Source: Lacrimispora indolis DSM 755 (lineage in GTDB: Bacteria; Bacillota; Clostridia; Lachnospirales; Lachnospiraceae). Taken from it: a stretch of 64,000 nucleotides of DNA. A program made the position numbers and the translations under genes. Under the pieces are notes generated by a model. The model was not told the origin of the DNA and searched no databases. It saw only the letters and a program-made list of their open reading frames with translations. The DNA lies in contig NZ_AZUI01000001.1 of NCBI RefSeq assembly GCF_000526995.1, forward strand, positions 496,001 to 560,000. Reading direction: 5' to 3'. Shown one piece after another: positions 34,907 through 44,605 of this stretch; the stretch's first letter is position 1, and each line of letters opens with the position of its first letter.

Positions 34907-35827
34907 TTAGTTAAAGTCCATACGCGGGTCAACAATGGTATAAATAATATCCACCAGCAGGTTGACCAGTACAAAGCATGCAGATATTACCAAAAGAATG
35001 GACTGCACCAGTGGGAAATCCCGAAGCCCGATGGCCTGGACCGTCAGGGTGCCGATTCCCGGCCAGCCAAATATCTGTTCCGTTACCACAGCTCCCCCCA
35101 GGAATGTCCCCACCTGAAGGCCCACCACCGTAATAACCGGAAGAATTGCATTTCTTAAGGCATATTTCATTGTAATTTCCCGGTTGCTGATTCCCTTTGC
35201 ATAGGTTGCTGTAATGTAGTCCTCCTGGAGCACATCCACCATGCCGGACCGCAGCATACGGGTAATGAGAGCCGCCATCTGCATGGCCAGAGAGGTGGCC
35301 GGCATGATGACAAATGCAAAGCCTCCGTATCCCATGGCCGGCAGCCAACCGAGCTTGACCGCAAAAAACAGAATAAAGATAAGTCCTAATACCACACCTG
35401 ATATGGACTGCCCCAGAAGGGCAAATATCATGGCAAACAAGTCTATGACAGATCCCCGCTTCACTCCCGCTATAATCCCCATGGGGATGCTGATGAGCAA
35501 AGCGATTCCCATGGCTACCAGCGTTAAATACGCGGTAGCCGGCAACCTCTGAAAGATCAGGGTGGAATTAGGCATTTTATAAAATAAGGAATCTCCTAAA
35601 TCTCCCTTTACAACTCCTGTTATGTAACTGACATACTGTATGGTCAGCGGACGGTCTAAGCCCATTTCTATTTCCTTTTCTCTGATCTGTTCCTCTGTGG
35701 CATCATCGGAAAGCATCAGACGGGCCGGGGACCCTGGTGTAAGCTTTAAAAGCCCGAAGGTTAAGATGGATACCCCAAACAGGACAAAAACCGTATATCC
35801 CAAACGTTTCAATATAAATTTCAGCAA
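34907..35827 (-). CDS. Peptide/opine-type ABC importer permease (OppB/DppB-like)
   Basis: A 306-residue permease of six helices. The family motif GSPARLML and the LRNAILPVITVVGLQ segment of the EAA loop are visible. A TTG at 35827 (MLKFILKRLGYTV) is the better start, with AAAGGGG 8 nt upstream; a TTG six codons earlier overlaps that site. It follows the binding-protein gene by 37 nt and is part of the five-gene importer. Peptide-type (PepT/Dpp) importers also move opines, nickel and some sugar acids or oligosaccharides. Confidence 0.93.
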   Translation of the reverse strand: MLKFILKRLGYTVFVLFGVSILTFGLLKLTPGSPARLMLSDDATEEQIREKEIEMGLDRPLTIQYVSYITGVVKGDLGDSLFYKMPNSTLIFQRLPATAYLTLVAMGIALLISIPMGIIAGVKRGSVIDLFAMIFALLGQSISGVVLGLIFILFFAVKLGWLPAMGYGGFAFVIMPATSLAMQMAALITRMLRSGMVDVLQEDYITATYAKGISNREITMKYALRNAILPVITVVGLQVGTFLGGAVVTEQIFGWPGIGTLTVQAIGLRDFPLVQSILLVISACFVLVNLLVDIIYTIVDPRMDFN

Positions 35828-35864
35828 AACCGTATCCCCTTTCAAGATGTGTGCCCTTTACCCA

Positions 35865-37454
35865 CTATTTTGCGGCTTTTGACACTCTGGAATAGTCAAA
35901 TACATTGTCGATCCGGACCTTTAAGCCTGTAATGCCTTCCCGGTATGCAAGGGTCGTCACCTGCTGGTAAAGAGACAGATGAGGTGCTGCCTGGGCCCAC
36001 TCAATGGCAAATACTTCCTTTAAAAGCTGTTCCCGTTTCACCGGATCGCTTTCCCGTTTCTGTTCCATGATCTTTTCATTCATCTCTTCGTTTACATACC
36101 CTGACTTATGGGCATCGTTTAACCATCTCTGGGTGATGACAGAGTCCGGATCGCCTGCCGGATAGGGATATCTTTGAATGTATAAATCATAATTTCCCGC
36201 AGCCCGCCGCTCCTGGAAAGCCGCATTTTCCATGATTTCTAAATTCACCTTAAATCCGGCGTCCGTAAGCATTGCCAGAACTGCCTGAGCCACTTCTTTA
36301 TTCCTTGCAAATACTCCGGTCGGTGCGATAAAGGATATTTCTTCTCCTGCATAGGAAGTTTTAGAAAGTAAGTCTTTTGCCATGTCTACGTTATATTCCG
36401 GAATCTTGGCATTTTCCTTATCATATCCCAGGACTCCTTCCGGACAGGGCCAGTCACTTGCCGATCCGCCTCCTGCAATGGACTGCACCAGAAGCTCTCT
36501 GTTTAATGCGTGATTCACTGCCTGTCTGGCATTTAAGTCTTCAAAGATCCGTCCGTCTGCACATCGGAATCCCAGATGAACAATGGCAGAACCTAAAATC
36601 TTTTCCACCTTTACCCCTTTTACACCGGAAAGCATGTCAGCCTGTTCCACGGGCACTGCATCGATCATATCCAAATCGCCTGTCTGGATGCCGGAAACAC
36701 GTGTGGTATCTTCAATGACCGGACGGTATATGATCCGGTCAACGTTGCTCTTGTCATCGCCCCAATCCCAGTAATCCTCGTTGCGGATGAATTCCGCATC
36801 CTGTCCGGGCGTCCATTTGTCGGCGATCCAGGGACCGGTTCCGATTGGTTTGTTTGTCTCGTTAAACTCAAAGAGGGCATCCCCTTTTTCTGCCAGTGCC
36901 TTGGGAGGAAACATGGGAGTATCAATCAGCTGGTTCAACAACGCTCCCCATGGTTCCTTCAGCTCAATCACAGCCGTATAGGTGTCTTTGGCTTCCACGC
37001 CTTCCAGTGAGGGCCAGAAAGCCGCATGGACCAGAGTGGGATTATCAATCAGCCGTTTTAAGGTCGCCACCACCGAATCCGCGTTGAAATCTTCTCCGTT
37101 GTGGAACTTCACACCTTCTCTCAGCTTAAAGGTCCACTCAAGCCCATCTTCAGATACGCTCCATTCTGTAGCCAGTTCCGGCTGTATGGAGTTATTTTCC
37201 CCGTAAGGATTCACCAGGGTGTTATAGGTGAGTTTGGACAGCATATAAGCATTTGTCTTGTTCTCATTCAGCGGATCCCATTGGGTGATGTTATTGGGTC
37301 CCGCAAACACAAATCTGGATTCTGCTGCCGCCTTCTGGGAACCATTGGTTCCGCCGGAAGCTGCGCCTCCACCTCCCCCGCAGCCACTCATCAGTGCCAT
37401 ACTTAAGCAGAGCGCCAGACAAAGTACTCTTTTTTTCAAATTCTTTTTTTTCAT
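35865..37454 (-). CDS. Peptide/opine-type ABC importer, substrate-binding lipoprotein
   Basis: A 529-residue family 5 solute-binding protein. The signal peptide ends in SGC (lipobox LMSGC), followed by a Gly-rich linker. The mature protein has the family segments (NDADSVVATLKRL-like FNADSVVATLKR near 110 and NHALNRELLVQSIAGG near 320). The start is set at 37454 because GGAGGGG lies just upstream; the ATG five codons earlier lies within that site. It is in one operon with a glucarate dehydratase (62 nt upstream), so a glucarate-type sugar acid or a glucarate-containing conjugate is a plausible ligand. This is inference only. Confidence 0.9.
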   Translation of the reverse strand: MKKKNLKKRVLCLALCLSMALMSGCGGGGGAASGGTNGSQKAAAESRFVFAGPNNITQWDPLNENKTNAYMLSKLTYNTLVNPYGENNSIQPELATEWSVSEDGLEWTFKLREGVKFHNGEDFNADSVVATLKRLIDNPTLVHAAFWPSLEGVEAKDTYTAVIELKEPWGALLNQLIDTPMFPPKALAEKGDALFEFNETNKPIGTGPWIADKWTPGQDAEFIRNEDYWDWGDDKSNVDRIIYRPVIEDTTRVSGIQTGDLDMIDAVPVEQADMLSGVKGVKVEKILGSAIVHLGFRCADGRIFEDLNARQAVNHALNRELLVQSIAGGGSASDWPCPEGVLGYDKENAKIPEYNVDMAKDLLSKTSYAGEEISFIAPTGVFARNKEVAQAVLAMLTDAGFKVNLEIMENAAFQERRAAGNYDLYIQRYPYPAGDPDSVITQRWLNDAHKSGYVNEEMNEKIMEQKRESDPVKREQLLKEVFAIEWAQAAPHLSLYQQVTTLAYREGITGLKVRIDNVFDYSRVSKAAK

Positions 37455-37490
37455 GAAATACCCCTCCATTTTATATGTATATATTTTTCC

Positions 37491-37508
37491 GCTTTTCTCT
37501 CGAAAAGC
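37491..37508 (-). other. Hairpin between glucarate dehydratase and binding-protein genes
   Basis: GCTTTTC-TCTC-GAAAAGC, a perfect 7-4-7 hairpin without a T run, just after the dehydratase stop. It may mark an mRNA processing or stability site within the operon. Confidence 0.5.
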
Positions 37509-37515
37509 AAATAGC

Positions 37516-38874
37516 TTACCTTACCAGTGCCGGCCTTTTGCAGTCATACTTCCAGCCGGATATGAGATACTGCATTGCCATGGCGTCATCTCTGTCATGA
37601 GAGGGAAGACTGTTATACAGCTCATTGGCTTCCATGACCCGTTTCATATTCAAGGTGACTCCCAGGCCAGGCTTCCCCGGAACTTCTAAATATCCGTCCT
37701 GAATGACCGGCGTATCTTCCAGCAGATTCTGCCCATCCTGCCAGATCCAGTGAGTGTCAAGAGCGGTCGGCTTACCAGGCGCTGCCGCTGCCGTATGGGC
37801 AAAGGCTGCCAGGGTGATGTCAAAATGATTGTTGGAATGGCTGCCCCAGGTCATACCCCAGTCATTTAAGATCTGAGCCATGCGGACACTTCCCCCAAAT
37901 CCCCAGAAATGAGGATCAGCCAGCACGATATCCACAGATTTCAAGGCAGCGGAATGGTAAAACTGCCTCCAGTCCGTTGCAATCATGTTGGTTGCTACGG
38001 GAAGGTTTACCGCATTCTTAAATTCCGCCATTACTTCCCTGCCGGAATATCCTGCTTCCGGACCGCAGGGGTCTTCGATGTAAGTCAGTATTCCTTCCAT
38101 GGGCTTACAGATCTCAATGGCTTTTTCTAGGCTCCAGGCTCCGTTGGGATCAATGTTGATCCGCCCCTTTGGGAAAGACTTTTTAAGGGCACAGATCGCC
38201 TCCATCTCCTCTTCCCCTGCTAAAACGCCGCCCTTTAGCTTGAAGTTTCCAAATCCATACCTTTCATGAAGCACCTGGGCCTGTTCCACGATCCGCTCCG
38301 GTGTCAGCATCTCCTGGCGGCGAAGCTTAAACCAGGGATCATTGCTGTCTCTTTCATCCAGATAATCAAGGCCTTCCCGGGCCTTCTCCTTATCACTGAC
38401 ATAGAAGAGGTAACCCAGGGTCTCCACTTTATCCCTCTGCTTTCCGTCTCCCAGCAGTTCGCACATGGGAAGCCCTAAGTGTTTTCCCAGTAAGTCCAAA
38501 AACGCGCACTCAATGGCCCATTCTGCTTTTACCACAAATTTCAGCTTGCTGATGTCCAAGGTCTGTATTCCTTCTCCGTCATCCTCTTTTACCCGCCTGG
38601 CCGCCTTATGAATGTTATTTAATATTGTTCGGTATTTTCCGATTGACTGGCCCACCACAAGGGGAACGCAGCTTTTTAATGCTTCACAAGTGTAATCTCC
38701 CCCGTGAATTTCTCCGATTCCCGTATTTCCTGCGCTGTCCTTTAAAATCACCAGGTTTCTGGTAAACCAGGGAGCATGGGCTCCGCTTAACGTCATCAGC
38801 ATGCTGTCATACCCTGCAACAGGAATGACCTGCATCTCTGTTACAACTGGTGTACCTTTTTGTACCATATCCAT
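37516..38874 (-). CDS. gudD: D-glucarate dehydratase (copy co-transcribed with the importer)
   Basis: A 452-residue enolase-superfamily enzyme that dehydrates D-glucarate (and often L-idarate) to 5-keto-4-deoxyglucarate. The KxK base motif is FKLKGG, the metal ligands are in NIDPNGAW, YIEDPC and the NMIATDW segment, and the catalytic His lies in [11 protein letters not shown]; all are intact. Length matches known GudD (~446). A promoter with an extended -10 lies at 38936-38965 and the importer genes follow, so this copy is tied to uptake. It is clearly paralogous with the next gene. Confidence 0.93.
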   Translation of the reverse strand: MDMVQKGTPVVTEMQVIPVAGYDSMLMTLSGAHAPWFTRNLVILKDSAGNTGIGEIHGGDYTCEALKSCVPLVVGQSIGKYRTILNNIHKAARRVKEDDGEGIQTLDISKLKFVVKAEWAIECAFLDLLGKHLGLPMCELLGDGKQRDKVETLGYLFYVSDKEKAREGLDYLDERDSNDPWFKLRRQEMLTPERIVEQAQVLHERYGFGNFKLKGGVLAGEEEMEAICALKKSFPKGRINIDPNGAWSLEKAIEICKPMEGILTYIEDPCGPEAGYSGREVMAEFKNAVNLPVATNMIATDWRQFYHSAALKSVDIVLADPHFWGFGGSVRMAQILNDWGMTWGSHSNNHFDITLAAFAHTAAAAPGKPTALDTHWIWQDGQNLLEDTPVIQDGYLEVPGKPGLGVTLNMKRVMEANELYNSLPSHDRDDAMAMQYLISGWKYDCKRPALVR

Positions 38875-38935
38875 TTAATCCCTCCGTTTGGCGATATTGC
38901 TCATTTTTATTCTCAACTGGCCCATTGATATATGC

Positions 38936-38965
38936 ATTATACCAACGAAAACCTGATAAATCCAA
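38936..38965 (-). promoter_or_regulatory. Promoter of the glucarate dehydratase-importer operon
   Basis: Minus strand: TTGGAT (38965-38960), an 18-nt spacer, TATAAT (38941-38936) with extended -10 TGG. The weak -35 suggests activator control. Confidence 0.6.
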
Positions 38966-39011
38966 TTGCTAATACCGATTGTATCATTAGAATTTTTCAT
39001 GCCTGTTTCCA

Positions 39012-40340
39012 TTACCGGACAAGACAGGGCCTTTTGGGGTCAAATTTCCAGCCGGGAATCAAGTACTGCATGACCACAGAATCGTCTCTTCCTCCCAGGC
39101 AGTGATCCAGATACAGCTGATGAGCCTTTTTCACCTGTTCCATATCCACCTCAATGCCAAGGCCAGGCTTCTTAGGAACCTCCACGCAGCCGTCTATGAT
39201 TAAAAGAGGCTCCTTTGTCAGCCTCTCCAAGCCCTCCTGCCAGATCCAGTGGGTATCTAAGGCGTTGTATCTCCCCGGAACCGCCGCCCCCACCTGGGTG
39301 AACATTGCCAGTGAAATATCGAAATGATTGTTGGAATGAGAGCCCCAGGTATAGCCAAACTCATGGCACATCTGGGCCACCCGCACAGAACCGCTCATGG
39401 TCCAGAAATGAGGGTCAGCGAGGATGATATCAACAGCCTGGCACTCCAGGGCGTGTCCCACCTCCCGCCAGTCCGTCGCAATCATGTTGGTTGCAGTAGG
39501 AAACCCTGTCCTGCGGCGGAATTCGCTGACAATTTCTCTTCCTGAATATCCACCTTCTGCCCCGCAGGGATCCTCACAGTAGGTCAGGATCCCCTCCATT
39601 CCCTTCACATACTCAACCGCATCCGTAAGGAGCCAGGCGCCGTTAGGGTCTAAGTCAATGCGTGCTTCTGGAAATGCCTTTTTCAGCTCCCGGATCACTT
39701 CCATCTCTTCCCTTCCGGATAAAACGCCCCCCTTTAATTTAAAATCCTTAAACCCGTATTTTTCCTTGGCAGCCCTTGCAGCTGCAACGATCTTTTCCCC
39801 TGTCAGGGCTTCTTCATGGCGGAGACGGTACCATTCCCATTCTGCATCAGGCTCCGAATCATAAGGCAGGTCTGTTTTATTCCGGTCTCCGGTAAAGAAC
39901 AAATACCCCAGCATCTCTACCCGGTCCCTCTGTTTCCCGTCCCCTAAAAGCTCACACGCCGGCACGCCCAGATATTTTCCAAGAAGATCCAGGCAGGGCG
40001 CTTCAATGGCCGTCAGCACATGGACTCCTGTGCGCAGATCAAAGGTCTGATTTCCCCTTACATCCTCTTCTCCCCTTGTTTCAAGGTAAGCCTTTACCCT
40101 TAACAATGTGCTTTTATATTCCCCTATTTTCGTGCCCTCTACAAGAGAAACGCACTCTGATAAAGCACGGGTGATTTTCTCCCCTCCCGGCACTTCCCCC
40201 ACGCCTGTCTCGCCGTTGTCCCCATGAAGAACTACGATATTTCTGGTAAAAAACGGCGCATGGGCTCCGCTTAAATTCAGTTCCATGCAGTCTTTTCCGG
40301 CTACAGGATAAACTTCCATTTTTGTGATGATTGGTGTCAT
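39012..40340 (-). CDS. gudD: D-glucarate dehydratase-related protein (second copy)
   Basis: A 442-residue homologue of the preceding dehydratase. The same catalytic pieces are present: [27 protein letters not shown] and [11 protein letters not shown], so it should be active on glucarate, idarate or galactarate-like acids. In E. coli the pair GudD/GudX shows that one copy can differ in activity. The start has AAAAGGAG upstream. It has its own upstream region with three AACCTTAT repeats and a TATAAT box at 40384-40389, and is followed after 137 nt by the other copy. Confidence 0.92.
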   Translation of the reverse strand: MTPIITKMEVYPVAGKDCMELNLSGAHAPFFTRNIVVLHGDNGETGVGEVPGGEKITRALSECVSLVEGTKIGEYKSTLLRVKAYLETRGEEDVRGNQTFDLRTGVHVLTAIEAPCLDLLGKYLGVPACELLGDGKQRDRVEMLGYLFFTGDRNKTDLPYDSEPDAEWEWYRLRHEEALTGEKIVAAARAAKEKYGFKDFKLKGGVLSGREEMEVIRELKKAFPEARIDLDPNGAWLLTDAVEYVKGMEGILTYCEDPCGAEGGYSGREIVSEFRRRTGFPTATNMIATDWREVGHALECQAVDIILADPHFWTMSGSVRVAQMCHEFGYTWGSHSNNHFDISLAMFTQVGAAVPGRYNALDTHWIWQEGLERLTKEPLLIIDGCVEVPKKPGLGIEVDMEQVKKAHQLYLDHCLGGRDDSVVMQYLIPGWKFDPKRPCLVR

Positions 40341-40370
40341 TGTGATATCTCCTTTTCTTCATCCCTTTTT

Positions 40371-40434
40371 AACCTTATGGTGAATTATAACCTTATTTCA
40401 GGACTCCATCTATTGACAGAAATACCAACCTTAT
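40371..40434 (-). promoter_or_regulatory. AACCTTAT triple direct repeat around the gud promoter
   Basis: AACCTTAT occurs at 40371-40378, 40389-40396 and 40427-40434 (ATAAGGTT on the transcribed strand). The middle copy abuts the TATAAT box (40389-40384 on the minus strand) and the outer ones lie about 38 nt upstream and downstream in the leader. No good -35 box is present, so an activator or repressor binding these repeats is likely. Confidence 0.6.
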
Positions 40435-40473
40435 TCCCCTTCTCTTGTAGCCTTTATTTTTCCTTCCAATAAT

Positions 40474-40503
40474 GAAAAAAAGATTGCAAAAAAATTGCAA
40501 TCT
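40474..40503 (-). terminator. Terminator after the PrpR-like regulator gene
   Basis: GATTGCAA (40482-40489) / TTGCAATC (40495-40502), followed on the minus strand by a run of seven T. It closes the garR to regulator operon. Confidence 0.85.
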
Positions 40504-40530
40504 CTTTCAATAAACAGAAGTTCCCTCCTG

Positions 40531-42441
40531 TTACAGCTCATATTTACTTCCGATCCCATACCGTTTCATCTTCCTCCACAAGGTGGTGGTGCTGATCTGA
40601 AGTTCCTCCGCCGCCATGGCCCGGTTGCCCTGATGCTTATCCAGCAGCGCCGCAATGCGGACTGCATCAGGATTCTTTAGCACTATGGTCTGAATTCTTC
40701 CGTTTTGCTCTCTTACCAGGGGATAAAGCTCCTGTAAAAGATCTTTCACCATCCCTTCCTCCACCCGTCTGCGGTGAGCCGAGAGAATCAGGCGTTCGCA
40801 AAAAACCTCCAGCTGAAGTAAATTACCTTCCCAACAATACTCCTCCATGGCCTTTAAAGCGGCCGCACTGATTTCCACATATTTAGAATAGGCAGCATTG
40901 AACCGATCCAGATACAGGCGGACCAGTCTGGAAATGTCTTCCCTGGTCTTGCGAAGGGGAGGCAGCTCGATCTTAAGGGAAGAAAGAAGGAAATATAAAT
41001 CTTCCCGGAACAGGCCGTTCTTCACCAGCAGGGTCAGCTCCTTTGAGGTGGTGACCATAAGCCGCACCGGAAGGGCCCGTTTTACCATGGAATTGTTGCA
41101 CCAGAACAGCTTATCATGGACAGCCTTATAAAGGAGATATTGGGTCTCTAAGGACAGCCTATCCACTTCCTGAAGCAGGACCGTTCCATAAGCAGCCTTC
41201 TCCCAGGCCCCTTTCCTGCTTTCCTCTGAAAAGCCGAAGATGACTTCTCTCTGCTCCTGAGGGGATAAGGAGCCGCAGTTAATATTTAAAAAAGGGCCTC
41301 CCTTTTGGGGGCTGTTGTTGTGGAGAGCTTCTGCCAGTATCTCTTTTTCCGTTCCTGTCTCGCCGAAAATCACCACAGGGCTTTTGGATACGGCATAGGA
41401 TCTGGCCAGCTTGATGCACCGCTTCATTTCCGGAGATTCCCGCAGGATATGGCCGAAATTGCGGCTGGCAATGTATCCGTTAGCCAGCTTGGCCCCTGCC
41501 GCCTCAGGATCCCTTCTTTCTATTCCCTTCATCTTATGGCAGGTCAGAATGGCCCCGCTGAAATGTCCGTCATACTGAATCGGCGCTCCCACCACCATCA
41601 GGGGCTGGTCTCCAATGGAAAATGAGGTGGAATAAAGCTCCTCACTTCCCCTTAAAATTCCTTCGATGCCTTCCGTATCTATCCCCCTGATCACCTTATC
41701 AATGGGAAATCCCACCACTTCTGAAGCAGGTTTTCCCATTATCTGCTCGATCACCCGGTTCACGGTCACAATTTCTTTGTAAGCGTTGATTTTAATGATT
41801 CCGCTGAAGGAAGTATCCAGTAAGGTCTCGATCTGGGCCTCATTTTGTTTTTCCATCTTTGCTAAGTCTATCATGTGGATGGCCAAACCAAGAGCACTGC
41901 GGATGGATTCCTCTCCTGTTTCCACAAACAGGCTTGGAAAACCGATCTCAAAAGCCGTCTGATTGGCTTTCACTCCCCCGATGATTAAATCCACCCCGTC
42001 TGCAATCGCCTGGCTCACTTTCATGCGTGTCTCCTCCAGAGCCTTCAGCTCATAAAAACGGAGAGTGCAGTCAAATAATTCGTCTAAGTGGTCCAGGCTG
42101 TCAAACATATTTTTAAATGCAACAATACCGATTAAGGGATGCTCTTTTTTCAGCATCCCCTTTGCCTTCCGTATCATCATACCGATTTCCCTGATGGTGA
42201 CAGGCATTTCCACTACAGGGATGTTGGTATTCTCTTTAATGAGGGTGGCCTGAAGGCCCCTGGCAATAATAATGCGCACTCCTGCTGCCAGGGCTTCCTG
42301 TGCCTCCACCACAGCATTTGCATTTTCCACTACCTTTAAGACCTGTACTTCAATTCCCTCTCTTTTCAGCACATTTTCCGCAAACTCCAGAATGGTCTGC
42401 CTGGGCAGAAGGATCCCGATCTGTTCCATAGCTGTCCCCAC
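40531..42441 (-). CDS. PrpR-like regulator with degenerate AAA+ domain (first copy)
   Basis: A 636-residue protein with the layout of a propionate-regulator-type enhancer binding protein: PrpR_N sensor (about 10-190), PAS (200-300), AAA+ (320-550) and a Fis-type helix-turn-helix near 595-635 (GNRAMAAEELQISTTTLWRKM). The AAA+ domain is decayed: Walker A is GETGTEKE (Gly to Glu), Walker B has LLQEVD with Gln for Asp, and the GAFTGA loop that contacts sigma-54 is absent (GFSEESRKGAW instead). It is therefore unlikely to activate sigma-54. It probably binds DNA to control the sugar-acid genes as a classical activator or repressor. It follows an aldo/keto reductase by 33 nt. Confidence 0.87.
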   Translation of the reverse strand: MGTAMEQIGILLPRQTILEFAENVLKREGIEVQVLKVVENANAVVEAQEALAAGVRIIIARGLQATLIKENTNIPVVEMPVTIREIGMMIRKAKGMLKKEHPLIGIVAFKNMFDSLDHLDELFDCTLRFYELKALEETRMKVSQAIADGVDLIIGGVKANQTAFEIGFPSLFVETGEESIRSALGLAIHMIDLAKMEKQNEAQIETLLDTSFSGIIKINAYKEIVTVNRVIEQIMGKPASEVVGFPIDKVIRGIDTEGIEGILRGSEELYSTSFSIGDQPLMVVGAPIQYDGHFSGAILTCHKMKGIERRDPEAAGAKLANGYIASRNFGHILRESPEMKRCIKLARSYAVSKSPVVIFGETGTEKEILAEALHNNSPQKGGPFLNINCGSLSPQEQREVIFGFSEESRKGAWEKAAYGTVLLQEVDRLSLETQYLLYKAVHDKLFWCNNSMVKRALPVRLMVTTSKELTLLVKNGLFREDLYFLLSSLKIELPPLRKTREDISRLVRLYLDRFNAAYSKYVEISAAALKAMEEYCWEGNLLQLEVFCERLILSAHRRRVEEGMVKDLLQELYPLVREQNGRIQTIVLKNPDAVRIAALLDKHQGNRAMAAEELQISTTTLWRKMKRYGIGSKYEL

Positions 42442-42474
42442 TTCCTATCCCCAATAAGCCCTTTGACAGGCTTT

Positions 42475-43329
42475 TCACACAATGTCTAAGTACACCTTTT
42501 TACCTGGCGCAGGAAAGGCCCGGTCAAGCTCCGAAAATTCTTTTTCGGTCAGTTCCAGTTCCCCTGCTTTTGCATTGTCCATGGCATGTTCCTTTTTTCC
42601 GGTTCTGGGTATGGCAATGATATCACCGTTTCGGATGGCAAAGGCCAGCAGCACCTGGGAAATGCTGCACCCATGGGCAGCCCCGATCGCAGATAAAACC
42701 TGGTTCTCATAAAGCCCTTGTTTTAAATCTCCTGCCTGGGCCAGGGGGCAGTAAGCCATAACAGGAACCTTATGCTGCCTCATCCAGGGAAGAAGATCAT
42801 ATTCAATGCCTCTGGACGCAAGGTGGTAAAGCACCTGGTTGACCGCACATTGTTTTCCCCCCGGAACCCTCCACAGCTCTTCCATGTCATGGGTATCAAA
42901 GTTGGATACGCCCCAGCCCAGGATCTTTCCCTCCTTTTTCAACTGCTCCATGCACTCCACCGTCTCTTCCAGAGGGATGCTTCCCCGCCAGTGAAGCAGA
43001 TACAAGTCCAGATAATCCGTATTCAGGCGTTTCATAGTCTCAATACAGCTCTTAAATATATGCTTTCTTCCTGCATTGTGAGGATAGACCTTGGATACCA
43101 GAAACAGACCGCTCCTGTCATAGCCGGATATGGCTTCTCCGATCAGTTCTTCAGATTTTCCGTTTCCATACATTTCAGCCGTATCGATCAATGTCATCCC
43201 TGCATCAATTCCCGCCTTAAGAGCCTCTGCCTCTTTCTCGTGTTTTCCCCTCTGCTCCCCAAGGAGCCAGGTGCCCTGTCCGATTGCCGGCACCAGGGTT
43301 CCATCGGGTAATGCTACCATTTTCTCCAT
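42475..43329 (-). CDS. Aldo/keto reductase in the glucarate cluster
   Basis: A 284-residue NADPH-type aldo/keto reductase without iron-sulfur extension. Catalytic residues lie in TLIDTAEMYGNGKSEE (Asp, Tyr), FLVSKVYPHN (Lys) and DLYLLHWRG (His). The ATG at 43329 is preferred since GGAGG lies 8 nt upstream; the frame opens earlier at a TTG. Its neighbours are glycerate kinase and the PrpR-like regulator. Possible roles are reduction of a uronate or of tartronate semialdehyde, but the cluster already has GarR, so its substrate is open. Confidence 0.88.
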   Translation of the reverse strand: MEKMVALPDGTLVPAIGQGTWLLGEQRGKHEKEAEALKAGIDAGMTLIDTAEMYGNGKSEELIGEAISGYDRSGLFLVSKVYPHNAGRKHIFKSCIETMKRLNTDYLDLYLLHWRGSIPLEETVECMEQLKKEGKILGWGVSNFDTHDMEELWRVPGGKQCAVNQVLYHLASRGIEYDLLPWMRQHKVPVMAYCPLAQAGDLKQGLYENQVLSAIGAAHGCSISQVLLAFAIRNGDIIAIPRTGKKEHAMDNAKAGELELTEKEFSELDRAFPAPGKKVYLDIV

Positions 43330-43378
43330 CTGCCACTCCTCCAATCCTTCTTTATCAATGCTTCCTGCCTGCAGCCTT

Positions 43379-44521
43379 TTACGGATTCAGCTTCCTTCCT
43401 GTGCGCAGCATGTGGAAGGTCCGGTCGGCCGCGCTCCGGTATAATTCTTCGGCCCGTTCTATGGCTTCCTCCACAGACATGGCTCCCTGTATGGTTGTCA
43501 TGATGCTTTCAATGCCAAACTCATAGATCTTCTCTGCGCCTTCTCCCAGCCCGCCTACAATTGCAAGAGCCGGAATCCCCTTTGCCTTGCAGCGCATTCC
43601 GATTCCGCTGGGCACCTTTCCAAAGGCAGACTGCCAGTCCATACGGCCTTCCCCTGTGATGACTAAGTCCACTCCCTCCAGCAGCGAATCAAATTCAATG
43701 AGATCCAGGACTGTTTCAATTCCTGACTTCATATTTGCATGAAGAAAGACCTTTAAGGCAGCCCCAAGACCGCCTGCTGCTCCTGAGCCGGGAATCTGAT
43801 TGACATCAATGCCCGTAAGATCCAGCAGTTTTCCTGCGTATGCCTCCATATCCTTTTCCAGTCTTTCAAGGATTTCCGGGGTGCCCCCTTTTTGCTTACC
43901 AAAGGTATAGGTGGCTCCGTTCAGTCCTGTAAGAGGATTGGTCACATCGCACATCACCGTAAACTCTGTTTCTGCTGCAGCCGGATGAAGTCCCTTTCCA
44001 TCAATGCTGTGAACCTTTCCAAGATCCTCACCGAATCCGGTCAGAACATTTCCTTCCTTATCAAGGAATCGCACCCCAAGGGCTGACATGGCTCCCATTC
44101 CTCCGTCATTTGTGGCGCTTCCTCCAATGGCAATGGAAATATTGCGGTATCCCTGGTCCAGGGCATCCTTTATCAGTTCTCCTGTTCCATAGGTAGTGGT
44201 ATGAAGAGGATTTCTCTTTTCAGCCGGAACCATGGGAAGGCCGGAGGCTGCAGCCATCTCAATGACTGCATGGCTGTTCTGGAATACCCCATAGGTTGCG
44301 GTTGTCTCTTCCATCAATGGCCCGTGAACAGAAACACAACGGAGGCTTCCTCCCATGGCATGAACCACCGCTTCCACGGTCCCCTCGCCTCCGTCGGCAA
44401 CGGATACGCCCCGGCACTGGCAGTCAGGAAATATGCATTTCGCGGATTCCGTCAGGATTTCCACGATTTTTTCAGATGATAAGGAGCCTTTAAAGGAATC
44501 AGATGCAAATAAAAATTTCAT
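43379..44521 (-). CDS. garK: Glycerate 2-kinase
   Basis: A 380-residue GarK/GlxK-type glycerate kinase, phosphorylating D-glycerate to 2-phosphoglycerate, which enters glycolysis. The family start ASDSFKGSLSS is at residues 5-15, followed by the GGEGTVEA motif near 56-63, the GGSATNDGGMGAM segment near 131 and GSGAAGGLGAAL near 250. The ATG at 44521 is chosen because the protein then begins MKFLFASDSFKG with AAAGGGG upstream. It is fourth-to-last in the garR operon and gives the route its final step. Confidence 0.95.
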   Translation of the reverse strand: MKFLFASDSFKGSLSSEKIVEILTESAKCIFPDCQCRGVSVADGGEGTVEAVVHAMGGSLRCVSVHGPLMEETTATYGVFQNSHAVIEMAAASGLPMVPAEKRNPLHTTTYGTGELIKDALDQGYRNISIAIGGSATNDGGMGAMSALGVRFLDKEGNVLTGFGEDLGKVHSIDGKGLHPAAAETEFTVMCDVTNPLTGLNGATYTFGKQKGGTPEILERLEKDMEAYAGKLLDLTGIDVNQIPGSGAAGGLGAALKVFLHANMKSGIETVLDLIEFDSLLEGVDLVITGEGRMDWQSAFGKVPSGIGMRCKAKGIPALAIVGGLGEGAEKIYEFGIESIMTTIQGAMSVEEAIERAEELYRSAADRTFHMLRTGRKLNP

Positions 44522-44555
44522 AATATGATACCCCTTTCTGTTATGTATGTGCAAA

Positions 44556-44589
44556 ACAGGCCGGCGTCCTTTCACAGCCGCCCGCCTGT
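44556..44589 (-). other. Intra-operon hairpin before glycerate kinase
   Basis: ACAGGC...GCCTGT outer arms with an inner GGCG/CGCC pairing, followed on the minus strand by TTTTGC. It may be a weak terminator or processing hairpin between the DHDPS-fold gene and garK, tuning their ratio. Confidence 0.5.
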
Positions 44590-44605
44590 CTACTGATCCT
44601 ATGAA

